Source: Celoporthe dispersa
Lineage: Eukaryota; Ascomycota; Sordariomycetes; Diaporthales; Cryphonectriaceae
Length of the DNA stretch: 64,000 nucleotides
Direction: 5' to 3'
NCBI GenBank assembly: GCA_016584495.1
Contig: WAID01000012.1
Coordinates: 992,001 to 1,056,000, forward strand
Part shown: piece by piece, positions 22,450 through 34,451 of the stretch
Layout: every line of letters starts with the position of its first letter
How positions within the stretch are numbered: the first letter of the stretch is position 1
Made by a program: the position numbers and the translations under genes
The notes under the pieces: generated by a model
What the model saw: only the letters and a program-made list of their open reading frames with translations
Database searches by the model: none
What the model was told of the DNA's origin: nothing

Positions 22450-24242
22450 ATAATTTCTCGGCTGAGAGGGGCCGGGAGGGAGGGGAGCTTTTGGAAAAAA
22501 AAGAGAAAGATGTCAGGTACTATACTTTAATGCCGGGGCAGACTTGGGCCCGGGGTTTTTTTCTTCTTCTTCTTTCTCTTTTCATTTTGTTTTATGGATC
22601 CGTCGTGCCTTTGACTTGTATAGCTTTTCCTCTTTTCTTAGACCTGGAGGAGGGCTGGGGAAGGCGGACGGTTGCTTTTTTCTTCTTTTTTTCTTTCTTT
22701 CTCCTCCGACATTGAATGCTCGTCAATTCGCATGGCCCTGGCGTTCGTTCGTTCTTGGATGGATCTGATTGCTTGGTTAAGAAGTATCATATATCACCAT
22801 CACCACCACTGGATTAGTCTATATAGTGTCTCATCAACGAGAGCAGCGGCTGGCTCAGCTTTGGTGGTTTTATTTCCTACACAGGACCCGAAATACAAAT
22901 AAGCCGTGTTGAGTCTGCCACCACTCTGACGGCCTTCACATGACAATGGGAGAAAGGGGAAGAGAGAAGAAAAAAAGGAACAGAGAAGAAGGTAAAAATA
23001 AAGTACCAGAGAAAAGACAAAAGAAGACATGCAACGCCGGATATTCGCCAGTGGTCACCCACTTGAGTCTTAACCCAGCCCTCAAGTGGCTTATTCAGGG
23101 GAGAAGCAGACGGGATCCCGAGTTTTCCATTGGGTATGATCGCATGTGCTTCCAAGTGTCGTGTAACTACAATCAAGAATGAGAGACCAAAAAAAAAAAA
23201 GGATGTGAGTGAACGTGCACATACGTGTGTACAGAAACAGGCGGGGCTTGGCTTGGCCGAGATGCTCTCAGTACAGGGCTTGATGAGGACAAAAACACCA
23301 TTAGGCACGGCACAGCTGGAAATGACAACATGGTTTTTCACCAAGCGAGCTACCAAAGAATGGTAGCACACAGGGCAAAAGGCTGGTTAAGAGTCTCTTA
23401 TCTGAATAGTATCGACCGCCCCGTCCGTCCCTCGACCGACCAACCATACACCGAACTATGAAGCCCAATCTCATTAGGATCGAGAAACAAGAAGAAGGGA
23501 AAGGGAAAGGAAGAAAGAAAAAAAAAAGCAGAGAAATCGTGCGTGCGTGCGTTTTGGCTATGCTGCTTCGAGAAGAGGGGGTATATTCGTACAACACCAA
23601 CGGCAACAAACCATGCTGGACGCGAAAAAAGGTCAGGAGATGCATCGCCCTTCATCACCACGCCATCAGACCAGACGAGACAGGAAAAGAAACAAAAACA
23701 AATAGCAGTGGAATGAAGAATCGCGAGAGAGCCCTGATAGATGAGTCTGACTCGCAGGCTGTTATCTGAAGGCTCAGTTGCACACCACACACCATAAGGG
23801 TGTGCGCAGACCGCGAGCTCGGTATGAAAATGCAAGAAGAAAAAAAGAGTAGTTCCTCGATCAAGTTGTCCTTTTTTTTCTTCTTCTTCTTCTTTGATCC
23901 AAGAAGCCTAAACGCCGACCTCTCTTCACAACATCGAGGAGTGATGCTACCCTGGTCGGTTAGCGGTGCTGATATTTGCACATGCTGAAGGGCCGACAGC
24001 TGATGAAAAGCCAGGAGCGGCCAAGGTTCCAAACGGCCTGAGATCCAAGTCAGGTAGATAGATGGCTTTTGGTTCTGGTTCCAGAGTCCGTGTCGACAGG
24101 ACCTCGCGTAAAGATGTGTGGGCCACTGGCAATGGAAGAATACCCGGCGTAAATTTGTGGCCGAACAAGTCTCGAGAGGACGGAGCTTTGTCGGGCCGGA
24201 TCTGCCCTCCCTCCTCTCCTCTCCAGAGTGACAGTCGAGACC
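22450..24242. other. Convergent intergenic region
   Basis: It is T-rich after PFA3 (22550-22700) and A-rich before the F-box gene (22960-23530), and probably holds long 3' UTRs of both. No gene is seen. Confidence 0.5.
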
Positions 24243-26544
24243 TCAGCGCCACAGGTCCATCCTCGAAGACCTCTTCTCTCTCGTATCCGCGCTCCTCGGC
24301 CGCGGCCACTCGTCAGCCCCGTTCGCATCAGGGGCACTGCCCCTCCTGCCCCTCGCATTGTCAGGCACGGCCAGGAACCCTCCGGCCCCGTTGCCCATAA
24401 ACACGCTCTTGCGGGCCCCCGCCCGCGAGTTCCACCCGGCGGCGCTGTTGTCCAGCCCATAGCTACTGGACGGACGGTTGCCCAGCCCCTCGTCCGCGCT
24501 CGTGTCGTACCTCTTGTCGGGCTCGACCTTGACCATGCCCCAGTTCAGCTCGTCGTCGCCCTTGGTGAACACCTCGAGGGTCTGCGGGAGCCCGCTGGGC
24601 CCGTTGGGTCCCGCGAAGGCCGCGAAGGGGTTGTTGGACGAGAAGCGCGGGTTGTGTCCCGCGTTGGCGAAGGGCTTGTTGGGTGGCTTGGGGTCGCCGA
24701 ACGGGTTGGTAGAGGCGCCTGTCAGCTGTGGCTGCTGGAAGCCGTTTGGAAACCCGCCACTGGGGAAGGCAGGGGAGCCGAGACCGTTGAAGGACATGGC
24801 GGAGGCGCCCGTCATCTGTGGCTGCTGGAAGCCGCCCGGGAAGCCGCCGTTAGGAGGGAAGGCGGGCGAGCCGAGGCTGTTGTAGGATATGTTGGAGGCG
24901 AGTCCGGTCGAGCGCTGAGATCCGCTGCTACCGGGTCTCTTGTACGCATCTCTCGCAAACTTTGGTGCTGGCCGCGGCAGGCCGGCGAGGGTGTCGGGGA
25001 AGTTGGCGTCTCGGACGTATAAGGCGCGGAGGTGAGGCAGGCCGCCCATGAGGAGCGATCCGGACAGGTAGTTGTAGTAGGACGGGAGGATGTTGGAGTA
25101 GGGGCTTGAGTTGGCGGCAGCCGTGATCTCATAGTGGAAGACCTCGAGGGACGCTGATGCGAGCGGTGCCACCTGTGATGTGCCAGCAGCCAGGGGCAGA
25201 GACTTCATGGCCACATAGGAGACGGTGAGCCGTTTCAGGTTGGGCGCCGAGCCCAGCACGTCCTGCAGAGCCCAGGGGGTCACGCCGGTCTCAGAGAGGC
25301 TCAGCACCTTGAGAGCCTGCGACGCGTCGACGCGGCTCAGGTAGGCCTGCAGTCCCCGGGCGGTGACGCCTGGGGTGTCCTCCAGTATGAGCTCCTCCAG
25401 CGCCGGGAAGGCGGGCAGCATGTCGCTGCTGTGGGCCACGATCTCATCGGTGATGACCTTGGAGTCCACGATCTTGAGAGCGCGCAGGCCGTCGAGTACG
25501 GCGAGAGCGTGCAGTATGACTGTGGGGTCTGCCTGGAGGTTGCGGAACTCCAGCACCTCGAGGTTCCGGAACACCTGGCCGCTGGCCACCCGCTCCAGGC
25601 TCCGCTCGGACCCGCGCATGTAGGTCATCTTCCTAAGATTGAGGCACCGTGCCTCCACCTCCATCCGCAGCGTGATGTACGAGTTATCGTCATGGTACAG
25701 GGCCTCGGGAAGGTCGACGTATCGCAGGTTCGGCAGCACGGCGATGGTCCGGGCCAGGTCGGCCTGGCATGACTCCCCTCAGCATGTACGGGAGCTTAAA
25801 GTACTCGACCAAGGGGCCCAGGCGGGCAGGGTCCTCGCGGAGGGTCCTGCATAACAGCTTCAGGCGCTCCCGGGAGGTGTCTTCGGGCTCGCCGTTGTGG
25901 TCGAAGAAGGTCTTGTGCTTGCGCCTGTCGGCCAGCAGGGCCTCGCGGTCGCAGTAGTGGACGGTCTCGATCCTGATGCTGTGGTAGCTGTAGGGCGGGG
26001 AGGACGAGGTCAGAACCCAGTCCACACTGTGAATCCTTCGCGAAACGAAACATTGGCCGCCCCCTCTCCGGCTCCCTGGTGCGCCATTGGCCGACAGCTC
26101 GACGCCACACGCGACACCTTGGGGGGTGCTGGGACCGGCTGGTACTTACAGGACGTTGACCCCGGCGGCGCGCCACCTCTTGCACACGAGCAGGCAATGC
26201 GACAGGTCCCGCAGGTCGCACAGCATGCAGGCGTCCTCGAGGGAGCTCTGCTCCTGCGACTCGTAGGTCGAGTCCATGGTGTGGGGGCATACAAGGGCGA
26301 AGATGCGCTCGAGGACGGGGGCGGGCAGCTGGGCGAGCCTGGCGGCCGAGGCGCGCGTGGGCGAGCCTGGCATGGGCGGGATGTCGTAGTCTTCGTATGG
26401 GTTGGCGCCGTGGTTGAAGTAGCGAGGCTGGGCGGGCATGCTGCCCCCGAACTGCCGGTAGCTCTTCGAGAAGGCCTGCGCCCCGGTGGCCTCGGACTTG
26501 TTGCGGTTCTTGCGCCGCTTGAACAGACGCATGAGCTTACTCAT
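24243..26544 (-). CDS. F-box / leucine-rich protein with TG repeats and NPF motifs
   Basis: Exon 1 is 26150-26544 and exon 2 is 24243-25987. After a basic start (KLMRLFKRRKNRNK), the F-box-like segment is RLAQLPAPVLERIFALV, with a helical end LSHCLLVCKRWRAAGVNVLY. The middle has leucine-rich repeats (LPAFPALEELILEDTPGVTA, ALKVLSLSETGVTPWAL). These features suggest a substrate receptor of an SCF ubiquitin ligase. The tail has two near-identical 26-27-residue repeats ending QPQMTGAS and QPQLTGAS, followed by two NPF motifs (NPFG, NNPFAAF), the ligand of EH domains. The frame breaks at a C run, 25775-25778. One base fewer gives YMLRESCQADLARTIAVLPN and 712 residues. The target is unknown. Confidence 0.85.
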
Positions 26545-28976
26545 CGTGGGCGATCGGGTTGGCGGGAGAGGGAGACAAGACGGTCGGTGGGTGGCGGCTG
26601 TATAGAAATCGAGGTTGGACAGGGCGGGCGTTTCGAGGAGGGCTGTGCGTGGACTGGAGAGGAGGTGAGGGAGGAAGAGGTGGAAGGAAGAATAGATGAT
26701 GGTGGTTGAGACCTGGGGAGTGAATCAGAAGCTAACAGTGGATGGTGAATTGGTAAGGATAACCTGTAAATGATATTGGTCTAGGGTCAGGGAGGAGGAG
26801 GAGGAGGGGAGGGAGGGAGAGAGAAGGGAGGATGATGTGCCCTAGAGCCGCAGTGATCGCCGTCAAGGTTGCTGGAGCTGGACAGGCCGAGCTGAACCTC
26901 TGGAGGTGGGGGCTCGCCAGGTGATGCCCTACAGAAGAAGCAGATATGATGTGCTGTCCCAGGTATGACACCGACAACAAGTCTTGTCTTCTTCTCTCAT
27001 CTCCCTGCGGGGGCCCTGGGATGCTGTTGGGTGGGAGCACAATCCAGACAGGAGAAGGGACGAAACAAGGGCCAAGGTGACCTGTCGTCAGTGGCCCCTC
27101 TCCCTCTCTCGGCTCAGTTCGGCTGGTGGGCTTTCTGAGGGGCGATCGACGCGACGTTGACAAGTCGGCTGGCTCAGATGCTTGTCAAGGGCCCAGAGAA
27201 CTGACAATTTTATTTTTGGAGCCAGTGTGGCATATTCCGGGGAAACAAATCACACACGCCTGGCGCCCTGGGATGCCTTCCCGCAAGCTCTGGGCAGGAG
27301 AGAGGGCAGGCCTGGCAGGGCCCAAGGTCCAGGGGTCCAGCTCCTCCACAGGAACCAGGCTTGCCGCTATCCCGCAAGGAGGTATAGGGCTATCCTCGCA
27401 TTTGTTGAATGTGCCTTCTCATTGCCAAGTACTTCAGTACCCAAACTGAGATCTTATTGACCGACCAGGCCGTTCAGTCACCACGAGGCATCAAAGAACC
27501 GACACAAGGTGGACACAATGCCACATCCCCTACCTCACCTGTCATCTATCCGTCTCTGGGGGCAGCCATCAAAGGGAGCACATAGCAGAGACCATTCCCA
27601 ACCCAGCCTCGTCCGCTCCTCTCTCCTTCCTCCGACCGCCTCCATACCGAAGGATTAATCATCTTGGGGGCGCACCGGCAAGGCTAGCTGTCCAGGACAA
27701 GATCTGAGAGGGATCTCAAAGAGAGGCGTGCCACACAAGTTGACAAGCAAGCCAATTACTGCACAGCGGCACGTGAGGACCGACCCCCTGCAACAACAGC
27801 CAGCCCAAAGGAAAGCCTCCCCCCCCCCACACCACCCACGGCTGCCGGTGGAAACCCCAAAGGAAAAGTTGAAACAAGACCCAAATTTCGGAGGGCTCGA
27901 CTTGTGTGGGATCGGCTCGTGGGAGCGCACTCGTCTCCCTGGTGGAGTCGCATACATATATATGTAAGCATTTCGGTGTGCATCGCTCAGAATGGGAAGA
28001 CATGAAAACAAATTTATTAAGATTGGATGGATGCCTATCACTAACGTGGTTAATGGTTTTTTTTCCCTTTTCCCTTCCTTTCCCTCGCCTCTTCTTTAAT
28101 TTCATCGAATGAACCCAGGAGTTATTCATAGCAGATCGCTTGCATCTGCAGGGGGAGGGGGGGCTGGGAAACGGTTTGGCGACATCCAACCAACTGTAAA
28201 GGTTGCTGACCTAGGGCGCATCGCGAGTGGACGTCTCGCTAGCCACGTAACAACGGGCTGCATTGGACAGAGCAGGTGAACCCAAGCAAAGTCAACCGTA
28301 CATTCTAGTAGGTTGGGACGCACAAACAAGGTGCACATCAGGTTGTTGGGAATGTGATGTGTATGTGCATCCGGATACTTCTCGGTCTTTTTTTCAAGCC
28401 CCTGCCTGCATGCACACGTGTACTGCACGCCATCTGCAACGGACACACAAATCGTTTTCCTTTTTCCTCTTTTTTTTTCTTCTTTCCTTCTCTACCTCTT
28501 CTTTTGTTCTTTCCCCTCTTCGGCAGCTGCAGGTCATACAGTACCCTTGTGAGTCTCTGCAGGGACGAGAAACATCGCGAATCAGCACATACCAAGTGGG
28601 GTGAGGGGGGGGGGAGGGGAGGGCAGGAAGACGCCCGGCCTGCCGTCCCATTTCTTGTCCTGGTTGAGATAGACATTCAACTGTTATGCGATAGAGATAC
28701 AGAAATGTAGTCGAGCTAAACTCCCAATGAAGATGATATGCGAGGATCTGAGCCCCCAATGACTTTGCTGGTGGTACAATGCATAGGTGCTCTCCTGGAT
28801 CGATGCATCAACATACCCGCCCGTGTTTTCCTCCCTTGCCGCCCCCCCACCCTCCCTCCATTTTGTGTAGCCAACCTAGAGAACGTAATGTGTCAAAAGC
28901 CCCGAAACCTCCGACCTGCCATGGCTCAGATCTAAGGATCAGCCTATCCATCCCAGTACCGCGTCCTGAGGTAGTT
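26545..28976. other. Intergenic upstream of F-box gene, downstream of glycogen synthase
   Basis: These 2.4 kb contain GA/CT-rich stretches, an A/G-rich stretch at 26790-26830 and a C run at about 27820-27828. No supported gene or RNA is seen. Confidence 0.45.
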
Positions 28977-31392
28977 CTAGTTTCCTCCGTTCAGCTGCAC
29001 ACCGTCCAGGGGGGCTTCCTGGGCCGTTCCGCTTCGTCCGCAGGGTCAGAGGGAAGGCGTACTCGTCGGGATCTTCCTCCTCACTGCGATCACATTGTCA
29101 GCATATATGTACTCGAGTTCGCGAGGGAGATACTAAGAAGAAGGAAAAAGGAAGGGGGGGGGGGAAATGACTTACGGCAACTTCCAGGCGACGTAGTCCT
29201 CGGTGCTAAGACCCTCGTGCCCTTCTTGTATGCTAGCAAAGTCGCCAGGCGTCATCATACCGGCCCTGTCGCGTGGGGATCCGGGGACAGAGAATGGTCG
29301 CGAGATCTTCTGCTCCACACCAGGGATGTAGTCATCGTCCTCCATGTCACCCTCAAACGAGTTGGGGTATGCTCGCCGCAGGGCAAGCTGCCGAGCCTTG
29401 ACGTACTCCATGCCCATTCTCTTCCAGTCAAGCAGGTCGCTCAGACGCTCGGTCCGGTTCCGCTGGTTGATGCGCTGTCTCCGGCTCTTGAGGGCAAAGT
29501 CGAACATGAAGGACGTCAGCTGATTCACAGAGTCGTCCACGCCCTTGTTCCTGCGGTCTACAATGTAGATACCGTAGTCGCTCGAGTTCTCGATAAGCTC
29601 CTCCATGTAGCAGCCGAAGCCAGACAGGTTGGTCGTGATGCTGGGCACACCCATGACGGTGCACTCGGCGGGCGTGTAGCCCCATGGCTCGTAATACGAC
29701 GAGAAGACGCCGAGGTGCGTGCCCCGGACGAAATCATCGTAGTCCATCGGGAGGACAGGGTTCGCAGAGTTTAGGAACTCTGGGTGGAAGATCACCTTGA
29801 CCCTGTCGGAAGGAGCATTAAAGAGCTGCACGCGGCGGATCTGGTTCAGGACCGGGTCCTCAGAGTCGTTCACCATGTTGTGTGTCACGATTGGCGGCAG
29901 GCCGTGTCTCTTCATGGCGAACAGGCGTCGGCGGAGGAGAACACGATCCTGAGGGGTGATGAGCTCCTTCTCGTCTGGCAGTGGGTCCCCATCGTGCCAC
30001 TTCAGCGACCTCTCAAAGACGCGGCGTCCGATGCTCTTCTCGATGATGTCGACGGTGTCCCGGAGCGACTTGATCACAGCCTGGCCCTTCAGTGCCTCCA
30101 CTGTCAGGGGAGGTCGTCTGAGCCGGCATGATGATGAAGGCCACGACTGTCGTCTTGCTGCCAGAGACCTTCAGACGGTGGTTCAGACGTGCAAGAGACT
30201 CGATGAACATGTCTACGCCCTTGTTTCTGAATTCATATCGGCCGGCAGTGAAGAGATAGAGTGTGTTCTCCGGGTCGAAGTCGTAGTGGCCGTAGAAATG
30301 ACCTCTGACAAAGTCGTGGATCTTCTCTTTGGACTGTTGGTGGAGGTTCTGGAACTCGTGGACGGCGGAGAACTTGGTGACATTGAGACCGTTGGGCAGC
30401 ACGCCGTCGGGCTTGCGCTTCAACAGGTGCTCGCTCTCGTAGGCCGTGATGTGCGAGACAGTGGTGAAGACGTCGCACGCATGGGCTGCGGCCCGTTCTA
30501 TGCAGTATCTGTGGTAGATACCTCGCTTGCCGGCCTCGGAGTCGACATCGAACCACTGCAGGTTGTTGTAGAAGTCAACGGAACCCGCACACAGATACCT
30601 GCCAAGCAGGGTTGCGTGAGTCGTAAAGATGGTGGTCACATCGATGCGGCGCTTCTTGGTCAGTGGCAGGGCGACACCAGCAAGCCACTCGTGGAAGTGT
30701 GCAATGACGGCTCTCGTTTTCTCGTGGCTCACGTACTACGCTGGTCAGCACCAAGAAGGTAAAAGGGAGAAGTCCTGTCTCGCAGTGAGGGCAGGGACAT
30801 ACCTCGCCGAGGAACCATGCGACAAGGTACCCGAAGATAATAGCCTCGTTTGTCTCGTCATCGCCAGGGGGGGAGGGGATCGAGGCGATATTCCACAGGT
30901 CCGACTTCCACTCATTCATGTATTTGTAGGCAGTCTTGGTGTCGATGAGGATGACTCGTGGGGCGCCTTCGATCAGCCAGCGCCCGTACAGTATACCGAT
31001 GCCGCGGTCTCGCATGGATTGGATCGTAGCAGCCAGTTCAGGAACGGTGGGCTCGAGCTCCTCGACCTCGACAGCAGCCTACGGCTCGTCAGTTGCCCGG
31101 TCACACCAAGTCAAGAGGTCACGCGTAAGCTTGGGACTGGGACTCACGGATTGGTGGTTAAGAGGACCAATGAGGGTATACCGTTCGCCATACTCGGCTG
31201 TCGTTACTGGAGCTTTGGACTTGATGACAGAGTAGATACCGCCCACTGCAGACCACACGCTTAGTCCAATGCCGGGGAGATCAGCACGCATACGCAGGGT
31301 GACATACCTCGATGGGCGACCTCGGTAGCGATCTCGAAGAGAACATGGTTCTTGACGTCGCGCGGGGCGCGTTCACCGTCTTCGCTTGACAT
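28977..31392 (-). CDS. GSY1: Glycogen synthase (UDP-glucose-dependent)
   Basis: It extends glycogen alpha-1,4 chains from UDP-glucose. Five exons: 31308-31392, 31148-31245, 30803-31078, 29176-30735 and 28977-29083. Landmarks in order: HRVGGIYSVIKSKAPVTTAE, ILYGRWLIEGAPRVILIDT, SHEKTRAVIAHFHEWLAGV, VLPNGLNVTKFSAVHEFQNL, and SSYYEPWGYTPAECTVMGVP, whose paired Glu form the GT3 E-x7-E motif. The C-terminal region RPFSVPGSPRDRAGMMTPGD is rich in Ser/Thr-Pro, as expected for the phosphorylation-controlled tail. Two breaks occur. The run at 30107-30110 is one base too long (restoring PAQTTSLTVEALKGQAVIKS), and the six-base run at 29009-29014 is one too long (restoring an end of SPLDGVQLNGGN). The corrected length is 707, normal for fungi. 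Confidence 0.97.
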
Positions 31393-33581
31393 GTTGGGGA
31401 GGGGACAAGCAGCTCTTGTTCAGTGCGGGGTCAGAGCGAGCGGGGGCACTGGCTCCGAAGTCAGAATGGGTCCCTCCGCTGCGAAGTGGCATGACAAAGG
31501 GCAGGCAGGCCGGTGGGTGGGTGATCGAGCCAGCCACAACGACACGCCACCTTCTCGAGGCTGAACCCTCGAGACAGAGTGAGGCGAGACAGAAGAGAGA
31601 GGAAGGAGGGGGGGGGGTGTGGCTCACAAGGTTAATCTAGTGCCCAGCGTGTAGGCTTGGAGAGGCGCGCAGTGGTGAGAAGAAGTCGGACGAGGTGGGA
31701 GGTGCAGAGCAGATCACAGGCTCTCGACAGCTCCCGGGAGGGGAGGCAGATATATATCGGGTGTTGTGGCGTAAGACCAGGGAAAGAGGTAGCGATCAGG
31801 ATCAGGTTGGCCACGGCGAAACTCGGCAAGAGGAGAAAATATGAGTGGGAGGAGATTTATGTTGGGCGTTGATCTCTTCCTTGCCAGCTGTAACGTCAGG
31901 TCAGGTCAGGTTCGGGCGCAAGAGAGGAGGAGGACCAGGACGGAGCGCAGGTATTATGCTCGGTGCGAAGATCGCAGCTCTAGGTGGTTGGGCAGTTGTT
32001 TTGTGACGCTAGGCCTCAGCAATAGCTATGGGGTTAGGCTATTTCCAGCCTAGAACTAGCAGGGTCAGGGGGTTGGTTGGGACTGGATACAGCCTGGGGA
32101 TGCCAATCCATCCGGTGTGCTTGGTCAGGAACTTTTCCCTCAATTCTCGTAGTACCATGGCACTAGGAGCATCTAAGCAGGCTATAACGTGGTTCCATTC
32201 TGTCACCCATTCTCTATTACCTCACGGGATATGCCTCATGTCGTTACAGTACAAAGATCCTTCGGGTCCTCGGGAGAGTCTCTCAGTGTGATGTTCAAAT
32301 TAGAAATTCATCCTACGATCCTCGTCTCAAATTTGACCACGCTCGCTTCAGCTCCTCTGCCGAGCAAAGACATGCGACCCGGCAAGGGTACCGTAAGCAC
32401 CTTCTCTGTCACTGCCTATGACCACAGCCTCCTCAAAAACTCGGGTGGAGGCCCAACTTTCACATGGGGAAAAGTATAGGCTCGAAGAAGTCGTAGAAAA
32501 AAAACTTTTCCTCTGTTGTTGAGACGGCCGGGGGGGGGGGGGGACGAAGTGGCAGCGTGGCACATGCATGCAGCCAGGCCAGCCCAGGGGAGAGACTGTG
32601 GCAGGTGGGTGGGCAGACCCGGCGCTAATCGCGCGCCATGGCATGCTATTCTGCACAACATGCCAATGGACCCTGCGCCGCTCCCTCCCCGACTCTTGAC
32701 CGGGACCAAAAAAATTCTGACTCTTCCTAGAGTCCAGACTGTTCGAGGTCCTTGGAAAACCACAAAGGAACGACGGGCTTGCCGAAGGTTGTGGTGCTAC
32801 AATTCTAGCGGGCATTTCCCAGTTGAACATTCTAGCGTGCTACAGGCCCACCATCAACCTCGCAACCGCCCCCAGGCTCGAGCTGGGGAGAGCATGGATG
32901 CGCCTGGGGGGAGAGCTCTAGCCTCCGCGTCCCCCACTTCGTATGGAGGAGCGAGCGAGGAGCTTTGCCAAGATGACGTATCCCGGCTCTGGCGCTTTGG
33001 AGAGTCGGGTTTTTTTCGCCATTTGCCCCCACCCTGCCCTATCTTCTCTGCTCGGCCCCGACAGACTTACATTACCATACAGTCTTGGGTATATCGGCCG
33101 AGTGTTGGACTTGCCTTGCTGTTACTTGACAGTCCCTACGTTACCTATACTGGTACATACACAGATCAGTTGTGTCCAGACAGTCATCTGTGGCTGTGGG
33201 TCATCGGTAGCAGTTTCATAACAGACCCTGGCCTCGCCGGCAACAACACCGCCAATGCCTCGTAGTATCAGGAGACAAAGACACGTTCTAAATCAAGGCG
33301 CATCACGGCTAGACTCTGAACAAGTTTCTCTTGCAAGGCACCAACAATGGCTTGGTTGGTCGCAGACAATCACCCTTTTGTCCTTGTCCTTTTGGAAAAG
33401 TAAGATAAAGTCAACGGTCTCCTCATGATAAGCCGGCCATGTTGCCTACGAAGGTATAAACTCGGCAGCCAAGAATCTGCAATTCAACGCAAAGAGCAGC
33501 GCGATTTTGAAGTCACACTCTCTACACGACCATACGTATCTTACTGTACTGTACTCTACTAACTGATTTGGCCGAGCTACC
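31393..33581. other. Divergent intergenic region (glycogen synthase / zinc-knuckle gene)
   Basis: It contains the GSY1 promoter and a 12-13-base G run near 32530-32543. Several open frames of up to about 250 codons occur, but they lack motifs and splice support. No gene is called. Confidence 0.45.
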
Positions 33582-34451
33582 ATGAACCGTGGCAGAGGAG
33601 GAAGTAAGCGGGGAGGCGGAGGATCTAATAGTAACAGCCGCGGAAACAAGGACAATAATAACCACGGGAGGAGGAACAGCAGTCACGGAGGTCAGGGCAA
33701 CAACAGCAGCAATGGCGGCGGCCCCGGGTGTTCGTGGTGTGGGAAGAACAACCACCCTCCAAACAAGTGCTTCTTCAACCCGAACAATCCAAAAAATCCC
33801 CAGGCCAGCCAGAACGGGAAGAACCAACAGAGTCAGCACGGGAGCAGCCGGAACCAGAATCCGCAGAATCTGAGATGCAGCTTATGCAACAAGACAGGAC
33901 ATGGTGAGAATCAGTGCTTCCAGAAGAACCAAGGCCCGAGGAAACAAAATAACAACCAGCGGGCAAATAACAAGAACAACAACGCCCAGTCCCGGCGACC
34001 ACCCAACGGCACAAACTTCTGTACGTTCTGCTCAAAGAGAGGACACCAGGAGGACACATGTCATAAGAAAAACCCTCGTCTCAAGTCCCAACAGAGACAA
34101 GGCGGCTCTCAGCCACAGACCTGGCTCAGGCCCCTCGCCGGCAGCGCGAAGGACCACCTCGGCAACGGCACAGCCTACCAGCAGCCCCTGAGGCTTGTTC
34201 GGCAGGAGATCTTCAAGAGCTTCTGGTATCAGGGCCAGGAGTTCAAAGAGACCACGCTGGACGAATACATGGTTGACTGGGAAGAGGATGTGCTGATGTG
34301 CAGCTGCCCCGACTGGTCCTCCGAGTGGTGTATCCACAACTGTGCGTCTAATCTCTTCTCACAGAACAGCCAGAAGATGTGGGTATCGGATAGGGACAGG
34401 GCTGTCATAGAGCAAGCGATGATGGTAAACTGGTGCCCCAAGAACTCTTGA
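33582..34451 (+). CDS. Protein with three CCHC zinc knuckles
   Basis: This is a single open frame of 289 residues. The N-terminus is Gly/Arg/Asn-rich (MNRGRGGSKRGGGG). It is followed by three perfect C-x2-C-x4-H-x4-C knuckles: CSWCGKNNHPPNKC, CSLCNKTGHGENQC and CTFCSKRGHQEDTC, each separated by Asn/Gln-rich linkers. The C-terminal 90 residues are different: aromatic, acidic and Cys-rich (CSCPDWSSEWCIHNC). Zinc knuckles and RG-rich tails both bind single-stranded RNA or DNA, so an RNA-binding role is likely. The knuckle type is shared with retroelement Gag and with cellular RNA-binding proteins. No protease, reverse transcriptase or integrase sequence is nearby, so I do not call it a transposon. 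I do not recognise the family. Confidence 0.75.
   Translation: MNRGRGGSKRGGGGSNSNSRGNKDNNNHGRRNSSHGGQGNNSSNGGGPGCSWCGKNNHPPNKCFFNPNNPKNPQASQNGKNQQSQHGSSRNQNPQNLRCSLCNKTGHGENQCFQKNQGPRKQNNNQRANNKNNNAQSRRPPNGTNFCTFCSKRGHQEDTCHKKNPRLKSQQRQGGSQPQTWLRPLAGSAKDHLGNGTAYQQPLRLVRQEIFKSFWYQGQEFKETTLDEYMVDWEEDVLMCSCPDWSSEWCIHNCASNLFSQNSQKMWVSDRDRAVIEQAMMVNWCPKNS

Noticed and set aside
28779..29774. 331-codon plus-strand frame over the glycogen synthase 3' end
   Set aside because: Antisense shadow of conserved GSY1 coding sequence.
33582..34451. Zinc-knuckle gene as part of an LTR retrotransposon
   Set aside because: No protease, reverse transcriptase, integrase or long terminal repeats in the flanking 2 kb on either side.
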